64,000 nt of DNA from Atlantibacter sp032062175 (GTDB taxonomy: Bacteria; Pseudomonadota; Gammaproteobacteria; Enterobacterales; Enterobacteriaceae). Positions 14,672-23,872 of this stretch are shown piece by piece. A program made the position numbers and the translations under genes. The notes below the pieces were generated by a model. That model was not told the origin of the DNA, made no database searches, and saw only the letters and a program-made list of their open reading frames with translations. Where the stretch lies: positions 1 to 64,000 of the forward strand of contig NZ_DAMBQK010000018.1 of assembly GCF_032062175.1 (NCBI RefSeq). Reading direction: 5' to 3'. How positions within the stretch are numbered: position 1 is the first letter of the stretch; each line of letters opens with the position of its first letter.

Positions 14672-17527
14672 ATGGAAAAGACATATAACCCGCAAGATAT
14701 CGAACAGCCGCTATACGAGCACTGGGAACAGCAGGGCTACTTTAAACCCAATGGCGATGAAAGCCAGGAAAGCTTCTGCATCATGATCCCGCCGCCGAAC
14801 GTCACCGGCAGTTTGCATATGGGTCACGCCTTCCAGCAAACCATCATGGACACCATGATCCGCTATCAGCGCATGCAGGGCAAAAACACCCTGTGGCAGG
14901 CGGGCACCGACCACGCCGGTATCGCCACCCAGATGGTGGTGGAGCGCAAAATTGCCGCCGAAGAGGGCAAAACCCGTCACGACTATGGCCGCGATGCGTT
15001 CATCGACAAAATCTGGCAGTGGAAAGCGGAATCCGGCGGCACCATTACCCGCCAGATGCGACGTCTGGGCAACTCCGTGGACTGGGAGCGCGAGCGTTTC
15101 ACCATGGATGAAGGCCTGTCCAACGCGGTAAAAGAAGTCTTCGTGCGCCTGTATAAAGAAGACCTGATTTACCGTGGCAAGCGCCTGGTAAACTGGGACC
15201 CGAAACTGCGCACCGCGATCTCCGACCTGGAAGTGGAAAACCGCGAGTCCAAAGGCTCGATGTGGCATATCCGCTATCCGCTGGCCGATGGCGCGAAAAC
15301 TGCTGACGGTAAAGATTACCTGGTGGTCGCCACGACCCGTCCAGAAACCCTGCTGGGTGATACCGGCGTGGCCGTTAACCCGGAAGATCCGCGTTACAAA
15401 GATTTGATCGGCAAATTCGTGGTGCTGCCGCTGGTTAACCGCCGTATCCCGGTGGTGGGCGATGAGCACGCCGATATGGAGAAAGGCACCGGCTGCGTGA
15501 AAATCACCCCGGCGCACGACTTCAACGACTACGAAGTGGGCCGTCGTCACGCCCTGCCGATGATCAACATTCTGACCTTTGACGGCGACATCCGTGAAAG
15601 TGCGGAAGTGTACGACACCAAAGGCAACGAATCCGACGTTTACGCCAGCGAGATCCCGGCACAATTCCAGAAGATGGAACGCTTTGCCGCGCGTAAAGCC
15701 GTTGTGGCCGCCGTTGATGAACTCGGCCTGCTGGAAGAGATCAAACCGCACGATCTGACCGTACCTTACGGCGACCGTGGCGGCGTGGTTATCGAACCGA
15801 TGCTGACCGACCAGTGGTACGTGCGCGCGGACGTGCTGGCGAAACCGGCTGTGGAAGCGGTGGAAAACGATGATATCCAGTTTGTGCCGAAGCAGTACGA
15901 AAACATGTATTTCTCCTGGATGCGCGACATTCAGGACTGGTGTATCTCCCGCCAACTGTGGTGGGGCCACCGTATTCCGGCGTGGTATGACGACCAGGGC
16001 AACGTGTACGTTGGCCGCAGCGAAGACGACGTGCGCCAGGAAAATAACCTGGGCGCGGACGTTGCGCTTCGCCAGGACGAAGACGTACTCGACACCTGGT
16101 TCTCCTCCGCGCTGTGGACGTTCTCTACCCTCGGCTGGCCGGAAAATACTGACGCGCTGCGTCAGTTCCACCCGACCAGCGTGATGGTGTCCGGCTTCGA
16201 CATCATCTTCTTCTGGATTGCCCGCATGATCATGATGACCATGCATTTCATCAAAGATGAAAACGGCAAGCCGCAGGTGCCGTTCCACACCGTCTATATG
16301 ACTGGCCTGATCCGCGATGACGAAGGCCAGAAGATGTCCAAATCCAAAGGCAACGTGATCGACCCGCTGGATATGGTAGACGGTATCTCCCTGGAAGAGC
16401 TGCTGGAAAAACGCACCGGCAACATGATGCAACCGCAGTTGGCCGAGAAAATCCGCAAGCGTACCGAGAAACAGTTCCCGAACGGCATTGAGCCGCACGG
16501 GACCGACGCCCTGCGCTTCACCCTGGCGGCGCTGGCTTCTACCGGCCGCGATATCAACTGGGATATGAAGCGCCTTGAAGGCTATCGTAACTTCTGTAAC
16601 AAGCTGTGGAACGCCAGCCGCTTTGTGCTGATGAACACCGAAGATCAGGATTGCGGCTTCAACGGCGGCGAGAAAGTGCTTTCTCTGGCGGATCGCTGGA
16701 TCCTGGCGGAGTTCAACCGCACCGTGAAGGCTTACCGTGAGGCGCTGGACAGCTACCGTTTCGATATCGCGGCGGGCATCCTGTATGAGTTCACCTGGAA
16801 CCAGTTCTGCGACTGGTATCTGGAACTCACCAAGCCAGTGATGAACGGCGGCTCTGAAGCGGAACTGCGCGGCACCCGCAATACGCTGGTTAACGTGCTG
16901 GAAGGTCTGCTACGCCTGGCGCACCCGATTATTCCGTTTATCACCGAAACCATCTGGCAACGTGTGAAAGTGCTGAAAGGCATCGACGCCGACACCATCA
17001 TGCTGCAACCGTTCCCGGCGTATGATGTCGCGCTGGATGACGAAGCGGCGCGTACCGATACCGAATGGCTGAAGCAGGCGATTGTAGCGGTACGTAATAT
17101 TCGCGCTGAAATGAACATCGCGCCGGGCAAACCGCTGGAAGTGCTGTTGCGTGGCGCCAGTGTTGACGCTCAGCGCCGCGTGAATGATAACCGCAGCTTC
17201 CTGCTGAACCTGGCGCGTCTGCAAAGCATCACGTTGCTTGACGAAGGCGACAAAGGCCCGGTCTCGGTGACCAAAATCATCGACGGCGCTGAATTGCTGA
17301 TCCCGATGGCCGGTCTTATCGATAAATCCGCTGAGCTGGCGCGTCTGGCTAAAGAAGTGGAAAAAGTTGAGATCGAAATCGGCAAGATCGAAAGCAAGTT
17401 GGGTAACGAAGGCTTTGTGGCCCGCGCGCCGGAAGCCGTAGTGGCGAAAGAGCGCGAGCGTCTGCAAGCGTTCCATGATGCTAAAGCCACGCTGATTGAG
17501 CAGCAGGGTGTGATTGCCGCGCTGTAA
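14672..17527 (+). CDS. valS: Valyl-tRNA synthetase
   Basis: The 951-residue class Ia synthetase attaches valine to tRNA-Val, the same length as in E. coli. The HIGH signature is PPNVTGSLHMGH (HMGH at 49-52) and the KMSKS motif lies at 554-558. The editing CP1 domain lies between them (about 190-330, with the TTRPETLLGDTGVAV block), followed by the anticodon-binding domain and a C-terminal coiled coil (about 885-951, rich in E, K and I). Long open frames on the opposite strand are composition artefacts. It ends the pepA-holC-valS run with a clear terminator. Confidence 0.98.
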   Translation: MEKTYNPQDIEQPLYEHWEQQGYFKPNGDESQESFCIMIPPPNVTGSLHMGHAFQQTIMDTMIRYQRMQGKNTLWQAGTDHAGIATQMVVERKIAAEEGKTRHDYGRDAFIDKIWQWKAESGGTITRQMRRLGNSVDWERERFTMDEGLSNAVKEVFVRLYKEDLIYRGKRLVNWDPKLRTAISDLEVENRESKGSMWHIRYPLADGAKTADGKDYLVVATTRPETLLGDTGVAVNPEDPRYKDLIGKFVVLPLVNRRIPVVGDEHADMEKGTGCVKITPAHDFNDYEVGRRHALPMINILTFDGDIRESAEVYDTKGNESDVYASEIPAQFQKMERFAARKAVVAAVDELGLLEEIKPHDLTVPYGDRGGVVIEPMLTDQWYVRADVLAKPAVEAVENDDIQFVPKQYENMYFSWMRDIQDWCISRQLWWGHRIPAWYDDQGNVYVGRSEDDVRQENNLGADVALRQDEDVLDTWFSSALWTFSTLGWPENTDALRQFHPTSVMVSGFDIIFFWIARMIMMTMHFIKDENGKPQVPFHTVYMTGLIRDDEGQKMSKSKGNVIDPLDMVDGISLEELLEKRTGNMMQPQLAEKIRKRTEKQFPNGIEPHGTDALRFTLAALASTGRDINWDMKRLEGYRNFCNKLWNASRFVLMNTEDQDCGFNGGEKVLSLADRWILAEFNRTVKAYREALDSYRFDIAAGILYEFTWNQFCDWYLELTKPVMNGGSEAELRGTRNTLVNVLEGLLRLAHPIIPFITETIWQRVKVLKGIDADTIMLQPFPAYDVALDDEAARTDTEWLKQAIVAVRNIRAEMNIAPGKPLEVLLRGASVDAQRRVNDNRSFLLNLARLQSITLLDEGDKGPVSVTKIIDGAELLIPMAGLIDKSAELARLAKEVEKVEIEIGKIESKLGNEGFVARAPEAVVAKERERLQAFHDAKATLIEQQGVIAAL

Positions 17528-17548
17528 GCGTTTAGGTTGAACGAAAAA

Positions 17549-17574
17549 GCCGGGTTTGTTAACCCGGCTTTTTT
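17549..17574 (+). terminator. Rho-independent terminator of valS
   Basis: GCCGGGTT-TGTT-AACCCGGC is followed by TTTTTT, and upstream A residues would extend the stem. It also lies beyond the end of the convergent yjgN gene and could serve both. Confidence 0.9.
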
Positions 17575-17607
17575 ATTGATATCGACTCAGGAACTTCATT
17601 CCAAAGA

Positions 17608-18795
17608 TTAAGTAAAAGGAATAGTGACTATCAGCCCGCGTGACAGCACCGTCATGAACCCCAACTTCATTACCTCGTCTGAATCCTGAATGTCATCAAG
17701 AGATCCAATAACTTCACTATGGGAAGCCATATATCGTAATAAACGTACTTTAGCCCAGGGATAAGCCAGCCCACATGTCACAGCAACTAACGCAAAGTTG
17801 CTTAACAGTAGCCATACCATGTGAGAAAAGTTTAACGTTGATGAGAAACGAATGTTATTGCCTAACACTAATGCTGACCAAAAATAATTGCGGCAGGCAG
17901 TAAATAAATACCCAACGCACACCAGAATGGCCAGAATATAAATTAAATAGCTTGTGACGATAGCGCCAATATGGTTTGCAAAAATTTTCGCTTCGATTTC
18001 CGACTGGCTTAATCCAGACATCATTGAAAGTGAAACCTCTGAAAATATAGGTGCATTAATCTTTATTAGCACCCCAATAAAAGGTAATAGCATCAAATAA
18101 GATAACATACTTATCTTTATGCACTGTTTAGTGTTAATGAATGCAGAAAACCGTAAGTTACCGAATGAAGATGAGCCTGCGAACATTCTCATCCACATCG
18201 CCATAGATATTCCATTGACAATGCCAAGTAAAATAAACGCCATCAGCGCCAGTATAACAGCATTTACGATCAATCCGTTGAGACTATCGGGTGAAGGTAT
18301 TGCTTTTATAAATCCAAATAAAATGAAAGCGCAAGCAACCATCAGTAACAGCGGGCAACCCATCATTACCCACCATGCACGTAGCGCAGAGCAATGAAAA
18401 GAAAAGCGGATGCCATTTAACCTGGTCATTAACGCCTGATAGCGCAAACTCAGCACAATACCACAGGGAATAAACAGCACAAAAAGAAGCAACATGATAC
18501 TGGCGGCAACGACTTTTTGATTTACTAACACCACAACAAATATAACGTATAAGATAAAAAAGAGTAGCCAACTAACAAAAATCGCGCTGCCCTTTGCATG
18601 ATAGCTAAAAAAGGCACCTGACAACTCCGTTTTCGAATAGATATATTTCCTGGTTTTCACCACCGCCCAGGGAAGGTAAACCCCAAGCGTAATTATCGTC
18701 AAGAAGATGTTAACTATCCAGATACCAAAATACTCAATCCCTTTGCCATGAAAAACAAAAGCGTGTCGCCTGTCGGCATTTTTTTCCAGATCCAT
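17608..18795 (-). CDS. yjgN: Inner-membrane protein YjgN (DUF898)
   Basis: The 395-residue protein belongs to the DUF898 family and is a diverged orthologue of E. coli YjgN (398 residues). It opens with the family block HAFVFHGKG and has about nine membrane segments (for example IWIVNIFLTIITLGVYLPWA near 24-43). Its function is unknown. I use the ATG at 18795, giving MDLEKNADRRHAF, rather than one eleven codons upstream, because length and alignment fit. The gene is clearly more AT-rich than valS and yjgM on either side, which fits loose constraint or a history of exchange. Confidence 0.88.
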   Translation of the reverse strand: MDLEKNADRRHAFVFHGKGIEYFGIWIVNIFLTIITLGVYLPWAVVKTRKYIYSKTELSGAFFSYHAKGSAIFVSWLLFFILYVIFVVVLVNQKVVAASIMLLLFVLFIPCGIVLSLRYQALMTRLNGIRFSFHCSALRAWWVMMGCPLLLMVACAFILFGFIKAIPSPDSLNGLIVNAVILALMAFILLGIVNGISMAMWMRMFAGSSSFGNLRFSAFINTKQCIKISMLSYLMLLPFIGVLIKINAPIFSEVSLSMMSGLSQSEIEAKIFANHIGAIVTSYLIYILAILVCVGYLFTACRNYFWSALVLGNNIRFSSTLNFSHMVWLLLSNFALVAVTCGLAYPWAKVRLLRYMASHSEVIGSLDDIQDSDEVMKLGFMTVLSRGLIVTIPFT

Positions 18796-18975
18796 TTCGC
18801 TACAGTCCCTTAGCCATAAAAAAATCAATTTGCGTTTCCATTTACTATTGCAGCACAGCCATTGAGTAAGTTAAATGCATGACCGGCTCAGAAACATTTT
18901 TTTCAGAATCTTGCGAATAGAAATTAACAGTGGTATTAAAGGCGATACGTTTTGTTAATTTTTCTGAGCGCTGTC

Positions 18976-19479
18976 ATGACCATAGCTACCCGGGTTGACC
19001 TCTCGTTACGCCCGATCGCCCCTCACGATAATCCCGCTCTTGCGAGCGTCATCCGTACCGTTTCCGCCGAATACGGCCTTACCGCCGATAAAGGCTACAC
19101 CGTGGCCGATCCGAATCTGGACAGCCTGTACGAACTTTACAGCCAGCCGGGGCACGCCTACTGGGTCGTAGAACGAGATGGAAAAGTCGTGGGCGGCGGC
19201 GGCGTTGCGCCGCTGTCATGCAGCGAGCCGGATATTTGCGAGCTGCAAAAGATGTACTTTTTGCCCGAAGCGCGCGGCCAGGGCCAGGCCAAGAAGCTGG
19301 CGATGATGGCGATGGGTTTCGCGAAACAGCAGGGCTTTACTCGCTGCTATCTGGAAACCACCGCTTTCCTGAAAGAGGCCATTGCGCTGTATGAGCATCT
19401 GGGTTTTTCCCACATCAGCGAGCCGCTCGGCTGTACCGGCCATGTGGATTGCGAAGTACGGATGCTGAAAAGCCTCTGA
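18976..19479 (+). CDS. yjgM: GNAT-family N-acetyltransferase YjgM
   Basis: The 167-residue protein is the same length as E. coli YjgM and carries a single GNAT fold. The acetyl-CoA pyrophosphate loop is in LPEARGQGQAKKLA (about 97-110) and the C-terminal block ETTAFLKEAIALYEHLGF is conserved. It should transfer an acetyl group from acetyl-CoA to an amine; the substrate is unknown. The ATG at 18976 is preferred to a start eight codons earlier on length and alignment. It is divergent from yjgN. Confidence 0.92.
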   Translation: MTIATRVDLSLRPIAPHDNPALASVIRTVSAEYGLTADKGYTVADPNLDSLYELYSQPGHAYWVVERDGKVVGGGGVAPLSCSEPDICELQKMYFLPEARGQGQAKKLAMMAMGFAKQQGFTRCYLETTAFLKEAIALYEHLGFSHISEPLGCTGHVDCEVRMLKSL

Positions 19480-19596
19480 CCTCAGTCTTCCCCGCGCGCT
19501 TTGAATAATATTATTAATGTCGCCACCTGTTCATCAGGCGGCGACAGCGCCTCTTCCACAATAAGTACGTCGGCATCCTTACTGGCGGAGCATTTT

Positions 19597-20421
19597 TTAA
19601 TCGGCGCTGACCGAATAGCGGATAATCCCCGCCGCCTTATTCACCGGCAGTTGCAGCACGTTGCGCCACAGATCCTGGGTGATGTTGCACACCACGTCCT
19701 CTTTCCCTGCCGCTTTCTGCGGCTCGTTCATTAACGTAATATCCTGGCCGTACTGCTGGACCAGTTTCTGGACAATAGGCTGAACATCTTGCATCGCCTG
19801 CTGGCGTTCCTGCGGCGTGACCTGGTGTTTATTGGGGCCGTAGGCGGCGCGCATCATGTCGGCATCCACATCCAGACGATGCTGGGTGACGTCAGCCGGC
19901 AGCATTCTGGCGGCATTGACGCCCCCTTTTACCGCCGGGAACAGGAAGCGGAAACAGGCATCGTCGCTCTGCTTTTGGATCAGGGCAGTTTGCTGCATAT
20001 TTGCCTGCATAAACGCCACCACGTTGGCATCGGGCGCGGTTTGCAGGCGCGCCATCTGTATGGCCAGGATTTGCGGCTGAATAGCGTCGATCACGTTCTG
20101 CTCCGACTCGCCCGCTTTCTGCATCGCCAGCGCCTGCTCGCGTATACGGCTCCAGGTTTCCGGCTCCTGCTCGCGGAGGAGTTGGTATAGTGGCAGCCGC
20201 TCCATCGCGGCATCAAACTTCTCGCCTTCCGTCATCTGCTGCGCGACGTTATCGCGGGGGATCAGGTATTTCACATCGATAATGTTCCACACCACGATGG
20301 CGAGCAGCGCGATAATCACGGCGCTGGTTTTACCAATCCAGCCTTTTTTACGAAATACGCCGACCACAATGGCGATAACCGCGCCGATATAGCCCGCAAG
20401 AATGACGTGTGTCCAGTTCAT
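19597..20421 (-). CDS. Unnamed membrane-anchored protein, 274 residues
   Basis: I do not recognise a characterised family. The N-terminus has two predicted membrane helices (about 5-24 and 33-50) separated by a basic turn FRKKGWIGK. The rest, about 220 residues, should be soluble and is rich in Q, A and E, with two cysteines near Phe-rich DACFRFLFP and one near the C-terminus. The ATG at 20421 has a strong GGAAGGG ribosome-binding site; an in-frame ATG 20 codons earlier does not. It lies between yjgM and miaE, where K-12 has no equivalent. About 38 codons of protein-like sequence in another frame follow the stop (19480-19596), so a frameshifted C-terminus is possible. Confidence 0.75.
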   Translation of the reverse strand: MNWTHVILAGYIGAVIAIVVGVFRKKGWIGKTSAVIIALLAIVVWNIIDVKYLIPRDNVAQQMTEGEKFDAAMERLPLYQLLREQEPETWSRIREQALAMQKAGESEQNVIDAIQPQILAIQMARLQTAPDANVVAFMQANMQQTALIQKQSDDACFRFLFPAVKGGVNAARMLPADVTQHRLDVDADMMRAAYGPNKHQVTPQERQQAMQDVQPIVQKLVQQYGQDITLMNEPQKAAGKEDVVCNITQDLWRNVLQLPVNKAAGIIRYSVSAD

Positions 20422-20512
20422 AATTTTCCCTTCCAAGTGCAAAGGCTTCTTTGTACCAGGCTGAGCTGATTTGTCACCCACTCAGACCCTGACCCTGCCA
20501 ATTTTAGGAGAG

Positions 20513-21271
20513 TTAAACCGGAACGCCGCTGTGGAAACGAAATTCGGGATCGGGTGACTGGATCAGTTCAGCCTCCACCTCGCCCAAATAGCGCACGCGC
20601 GGCGCGATATCGTCCGGTGAAATTTGCTGCGCCAGGGACAAATAGTCCTGATAATGGCGCGCTTCAGAACGCAGCAGGGAGAGATAGAATTTCTGTAATT
20701 CATCGTCGAGATACGGTGCCAGCGTGGCGAAACGTTCGCAGGAGCGCGCTTCGATATACGCCCCGCAAATCAGCTTATCAATCAGCATCGCAGGCTCGTG
20801 AGTGCGGATCGCACGCAGCAGACCTTTGGCATAACGGCTGGCGGTGATTTTCACATACGGGATATCTCGCGCAGTCATCACTTCCCGCACCTGCCAGAAA
20901 TGATGCAGTTCCTCTTTAATCAACAGTACCATGCTGTCGATTAGCACCTGGCCCCAAGGATCGTCGGTTTTCGGCATCTCACTTTTACTAACGCGCTTTT
21001 GCAATGCCACAAAATCTACTTCCGGGCCGTTATAAAACGCGAAAGTTTCGTAGGGCCTGAGCCATTCGAGCAGCATGTCGGAGCCGGATTTATCCGCTAC
21101 GTATTTACGGATCAGCAGCATCGCGGTTTGCGCGGCTTTGAGTTCGCAAATCATATGGTCAGTTAACAACAGAGGAAGGTGTTCCGGCAGTCTGGCTTTC
21201 TGGAGCCAGGCATCCGGGGTGGCGCAGAGGAGGAATTGGTGTACTGGTTCGAGTAATGCAGAGGTGTTCAT
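20513..21271 (-). CDS. miaE: tRNA-(ms2io6A37) hydroxylase MiaE
   Basis: The 252-residue enzyme is a di-iron, oxygen-dependent hydroxylase that converts 2-methylthio-N6-isopentenyladenosine at tRNA position 37 to its cis-hydroxy form. It is known from Salmonella and absent from K-12. The ferritin-like helical fold shows the iron ligands in CELKAAQ, EELHHF, EARSCERF and SEARHYQDY. The adjacent leuX tRNA reads UUG, a UNN codon class that receives this modification. It lies between rraB and the unnamed membrane gene on the same strand; the 45-bp gap to rraB allows co-transcription. Confidence 0.95.
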   Translation of the reverse strand: MNTSALLEPVHQFLLCATPDAWLQKARLPEHLPLLLTDHMICELKAAQTAMLLIRKYVADKSGSDMLLEWLRPYETFAFYNGPEVDFVALQKRVSKSEMPKTDDPWGQVLIDSMVLLIKEELHHFWQVREVMTARDIPYVKITASRYAKGLLRAIRTHEPAMLIDKLICGAYIEARSCERFATLAPYLDDELQKFYLSLLRSEARHYQDYLSLAQQISPDDIAPRVRYLGEVEAELIQSPDPEFRFHSGVPV

Positions 21272-21316
21272 TCGCTGTCCTTCAGGGCGGCAGCCAGACG
21301 CTGCCGCCGCGCGAGA

Positions 21317-21742
21317 TTAGTGACGGACGCCGTCGTCGTCGTCATCCATGTATTCGTCATCGTCGCCGTCTTCACCCTCTTCACCGTTCGGATCTTCGAA
21401 GTAGGTGCCCCAACCGTCGTACTCCACATCAAACTTTTCAGCCAGGTCGAGCAGTTGCGCCACCTGCGCGTCAATCAGCTCGGCGTTGAGCGCGCATTCG
21501 CTCAGCACATCGCAGCAAATCACGGTTTCGCCTTCGTCCAGTTCCAGCTCTTCCGGGTCGGTGACTTCGTAACCCATTTTGAAAGCTTCAACCGCGGCTT
21601 TTTCGAGCGTTTCAAAATCATCTGCCGAGAGGTGATGTTCGATGGTGTACAGCGCATCCGGATCGCTGCCGTCCTCAAGCAACTCTTCAATGATAAGACG
21701 CGTTTCTTCGCGTTGTTCTTCCAGTAGTTCCGGGTTTGCCAT
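21317..21742 (-). CDS. rraB: Ribonuclease E inhibitor RraB
   Basis: The 141-residue acidic protein is orthologous to E. coli RraB (138 residues), which binds RNase E and modulates its activity and degradosome make-up. It starts MANPELLEEQREETRLIIEE after a GAGGAAC ribosome-binding site. The frame is open 37 codons further upstream but without homology. The C-terminus is an extreme acidic tail (EEGEDGDDDEYMDDDDDG) close in character to the E. coli tail. It is divergent from argI, whose ARG boxes lie in the shared 164-bp region. Confidence 0.95.
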   Translation of the reverse strand: MANPELLEEQREETRLIIEELLEDGSDPDALYTIEHHLSADDFETLEKAAVEAFKMGYEVTDPEELELDEGETVICCDVLSECALNAELIDAQVAQLLDLAEKFDVEYDGWGTYFEDPNGEEGEDGDDDEYMDDDDDGVRH

Positions 21743-21840
21743 GGCTCGTTCCTCAATGTGTTGGCCGATAGTGACTATTTTCACATACCCCAGTGATTGC
21801 CTCCACCTTTCCGGTAAAAGTTTTATTTTTCGGGGTTGCA

Positions 21841-21879
21841 AATGCATATTCATACATATAAATTGAATTTTAATTCAAT
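21841..21879 (+). promoter_or_regulatory. Tandem ARG boxes (ArgR operator) of argI
   Basis: Two 18-bp ARG boxes at 21841-21858 and 21862-21879 are separated by three bases, the classic spacing for an ArgR hexamer. The second, ATTGAATTTTAATTCAAT, fits the consensus almost perfectly; the first matches 15 of 18 positions. They end 27 bases before the argI start, so arginine-bound ArgR (encoded at 54679) should repress transcription. Confidence 0.9.
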
Positions 21880-21906
21880 AAGTGGCATCAGCCAGGTGAG
21901 GGAACT

Positions 21907-22911
21907 ATGTCGGCTTTCTATCAAAAACATTTTCTGAAATTATTAGATTTTACCCCTGCACAGATAAACGCATTGCTCGATCTTGCCGCAACGCTGAAAA
22001 GCGATAAAAAGAATGGTCAAGAAGTTCAAAAGCTTACTGGTAAAAACATCGCGCTCATCTTCGAAAAAGACTCAACCCGTACACGATGCTCTTTCGAAGT
22101 TGCCGCTTACGACCAGGGCGCTCGCGTCACCTATCTCGGCCCAAGCGGCAGTCAGATTGGGCATAAAGAATCAATTAAAGACACCGCCAGGGTACTGGGC
22201 CGGATGTATGACGGCATTCAGTATCGCGGCCACGGCCAGGAAGTGGTGGAAACGCTGGCGCAGTATGCCGGCGTGCCGGTGTGGAACGGCCTGACCAATG
22301 AATTCCACCCGACGCAACTGCTGGCAGATTTGTTGACCATGCGCGAGCACCTGCCGGGCAAAGCCTTTAATGAGATGACGCTGGTCTATGCAGGCGATGC
22401 GCGTAACAACATGGGTAATTCGATGCTGGAAGCCGCTGCGCTAACCGGGCTGGATCTGCGCCTGGTGGCTCCGAAAGCCTGCTGGCCGGAAGCGGCGCTG
22501 GTAGAAGAGTGCAAAGCGATGGCGGCGCAAACCGGTGGCAAAATCACCCTCACCGAAGAGATCGCCGCGGGCGTGAAAGGCGCGGATTTTATCTACACCG
22601 ACGTGTGGGTATCTATGGGCGAAGCCAAAGAGAAGTGGGCCGAGCGCATCGCGCTGCTGCGTGATTATCAGGTCAACAGCCAGATGATGGCGCTCACCGG
22701 CAATCCCCAGACCAAATTTCTGCACTGTTTACCGGCGTTTCACGACGATGAAACCGTTGTCGGCAAGCAGATGGCGGAGCAATACGGGATGCACGGCGGC
22801 ATGGAAGTGACCAACGAGGTGTTTGAATCGCCGAACAGCATTGTGTTTGACCAGGCAGAAAACCGCATGCACACCATCAAAGCGGTGATGGTGGCGACCT
22901 TAGCCCAATAA
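21907..22911 (+). CDS. argI: Ornithine carbamoyltransferase
   Basis: The 334-residue enzyme joins carbamoyl phosphate and ornithine to make citrulline in arginine synthesis. The carbamoyl-phosphate loop is KDSTRTRCSFE (about 53-63) and the ornithine site is HCLPAFHDDE near 273. Length and sequence match E. coli ArgI. I saw no second OTC gene, and the ARG boxes upstream predict strong ArgR control. It has a good ribosome-binding site (GTGAGGGAACT) and a hairpin terminator. Confidence 0.97.
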   Translation: MSAFYQKHFLKLLDFTPAQINALLDLAATLKSDKKNGQEVQKLTGKNIALIFEKDSTRTRCSFEVAAYDQGARVTYLGPSGSQIGHKESIKDTARVLGRMYDGIQYRGHGQEVVETLAQYAGVPVWNGLTNEFHPTQLLADLLTMREHLPGKAFNEMTLVYAGDARNNMGNSMLEAAALTGLDLRLVAPKACWPEAALVEECKAMAAQTGGKITLTEEIAAGVKGADFIYTDVWVSMGEAKEKWAERIALLRDYQVNSQMMALTGNPQTKFLHCLPAFHDDETVVGKQMAEQYGMHGGMEVTNEVFESPNSIVFDQAENRMHTIKAVMVATLAQ

Positions 22912-22917
22912 ATACAA

Positions 22918-22942
22918 CGGCCCGAATACGGGCCGCTGTTCT
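22918..22942 (+). terminator. Terminator of argI
   Basis: CGGCCCG-AATA-CGGGCCG lies seven bases after the argI stop, followed by CTGTTCTTTT. It also sits beyond the end of the convergent tabA gene. Confidence 0.7.
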
Positions 22943-22954
22943 TTTCTGGGCGGA

Positions 22955-23407
22955 TTACGCAACCAGCATTTTTACCACCACTTTACGCACTTTGGCATTT
23001 TCGCCCACGGCGCACAGCGGTTTGTGCACTTCGCCCGGATAGAACACCACAAAATCCCCTTCCTGCATCACCACGGTTTTTTCCTGGCCGCCTTCCGGCA
23101 GGAACGCGATGTCTTTATCCGCCAGCCAGTCGGTATCCGGCTCGCCCGCAGGCAGGCAGCTGAAGGTCATGCCTTCTACGCCGCGCATCACAATCTGGAT
23201 ATCCAGATAGCGCGCGTGATACTCCGCACGGCGCTCCGCCAGCGGCTGGGTTTCATCTTCGGAGACCAGGAAGAACAGGTTGTTGCCGTCGATGTCGTGT
23301 TTACCCAGCGGGGTTTCCGGGGTGACGTGCTGTTTGACATGCTCAATTGCCTGACGCAGTTCAGCAGGCAGCCAGGACTGAAGATGGTGGATGTTGCCAA
23401 TAATCAC
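22955..23407 (-). CDS. tabA: YhcH/YjgK/YiaL-family protein TabA
   Basis: The 150-residue cupin-like protein is orthologous to E. coli TabA (YjgK), which affects biofilm formation through toxin-antitoxin systems. Family members have a beta-sandwich with a metal site: the histidine in YHARYLDIQ near 65 and the histidine in FYPGEVHKP near 128 are present. The enzymatic activity is not settled. It is convergent with argI. The 311 bp between its start and pyrL hold the pyrBI promoter and no gene that I can support. Confidence 0.92.
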   Translation of the reverse strand: MIIGNIHHLQSWLPAELRQAIEHVKQHVTPETPLGKHDIDGNNLFFLVSEDETQPLAERRAEYHARYLDIQIVMRGVEGMTFSCLPAGEPDTDWLADKDIAFLPEGGQEKTVVMQEGDFVVFYPGEVHKPLCAVGENAKVRKVVVKMLVA

Positions 23408-23665
23408 GGGAAGCTCCTTATATAAAACAATGTTTCATTTTTATGAGTTATACGAGGAATCGCTTCAGGCTACCACCGCTTTGTGGCAAAAATCTGCTTT
23501 AGCGCATATTTATTGGCGCATTATCTTGCAATTTTTGCTGTTTCTTTTTGGGCGATCCGGCAATTTCAGTTAACTTTCATGCCGCACCACCAGATTTTTT
23601 ATTCATTATTTTCGCGTTATTATGCAGCGCAACCGCTTCCCAATGTAAAAATGTGCATTCTCCGC

Positions 23666-23693
23666 TTGCTATGCGATCGCGGCTGAGTATAAT
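23666..23693 (+). promoter_or_regulatory. pyrLBI promoter
   Basis: TTGCTA (23666-23671), a 16-base spacer and a perfect TATAAT (23688-23693) lie just upstream of the leader gene pyrL. The position fits the UTP-sensitive pyrBI promoter of E. coli. Confidence 0.75.
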
Positions 23694-23718
23694 CCGGGAC
23701 AATTTGCCGGGAGGAAGC

Positions 23719-23820
23719 ATGGTTCTGCGAGTTCGACAATATGTCCTGACACAACGCCTTAACGCAGGCGTCGCAGTCCCGTTTTTCTTTCCGTTATCCA
23801 ATGAAAAAACCCCTCAATGA
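23719..23820 (+). CDS. pyrL: pyrBI leader peptide PyrL
   Basis: A 33-codon leader begins at ATG 23719 after a strong GGGAGGAAG ribosome-binding site. It resembles E. coli PyrL in its start (MVLRVRQYVL against MVQCVRHFVL) and its central PFFFPL. Its stop falls within the attenuator stem. When UTP is low, polymerase pauses in the T-rich stretch at about 23781-23790, the ribosome catches up, and the terminator cannot form, so pyrBI is transcribed. The peptide is shorter than the 44-residue E. coli leader. Confidence 0.9.
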   Translation: MVLRVRQYVLTQRLNAGVAVPFFFPLSNEKTPQ

Positions 23821-23833
23821 GGGGTTTTTTTTT
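23806..23833 (+). terminator. pyrBI attenuator
   Basis: AAAACCCCT and AGGGGTTTT form a stem followed by a run of T residues, overlapping the end of pyrL and 40 bases before pyrB. It is the UTP-responsive intrinsic terminator of the operon. Confidence 0.92.
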
Positions 23834-23872
23834 GCCCGGCGTTTGCCCGCCGTTCGAAAAAAGGAGAGAGAC

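Noticed and set aside
14711..16498. Open frame of 595 codons on the minus strand
   Set aside because: It lies entirely antisense to valS, has histidine- and valine-rich shadow composition and no ribosome-binding context; valS is certain.
23801..23872. N-terminal extension of pyrB
   Set aside because: The upstream ATG lies in the leader and the extra codons span the attenuator; the ATG at 23873 has the ribosome-binding site and the known N-terminus.
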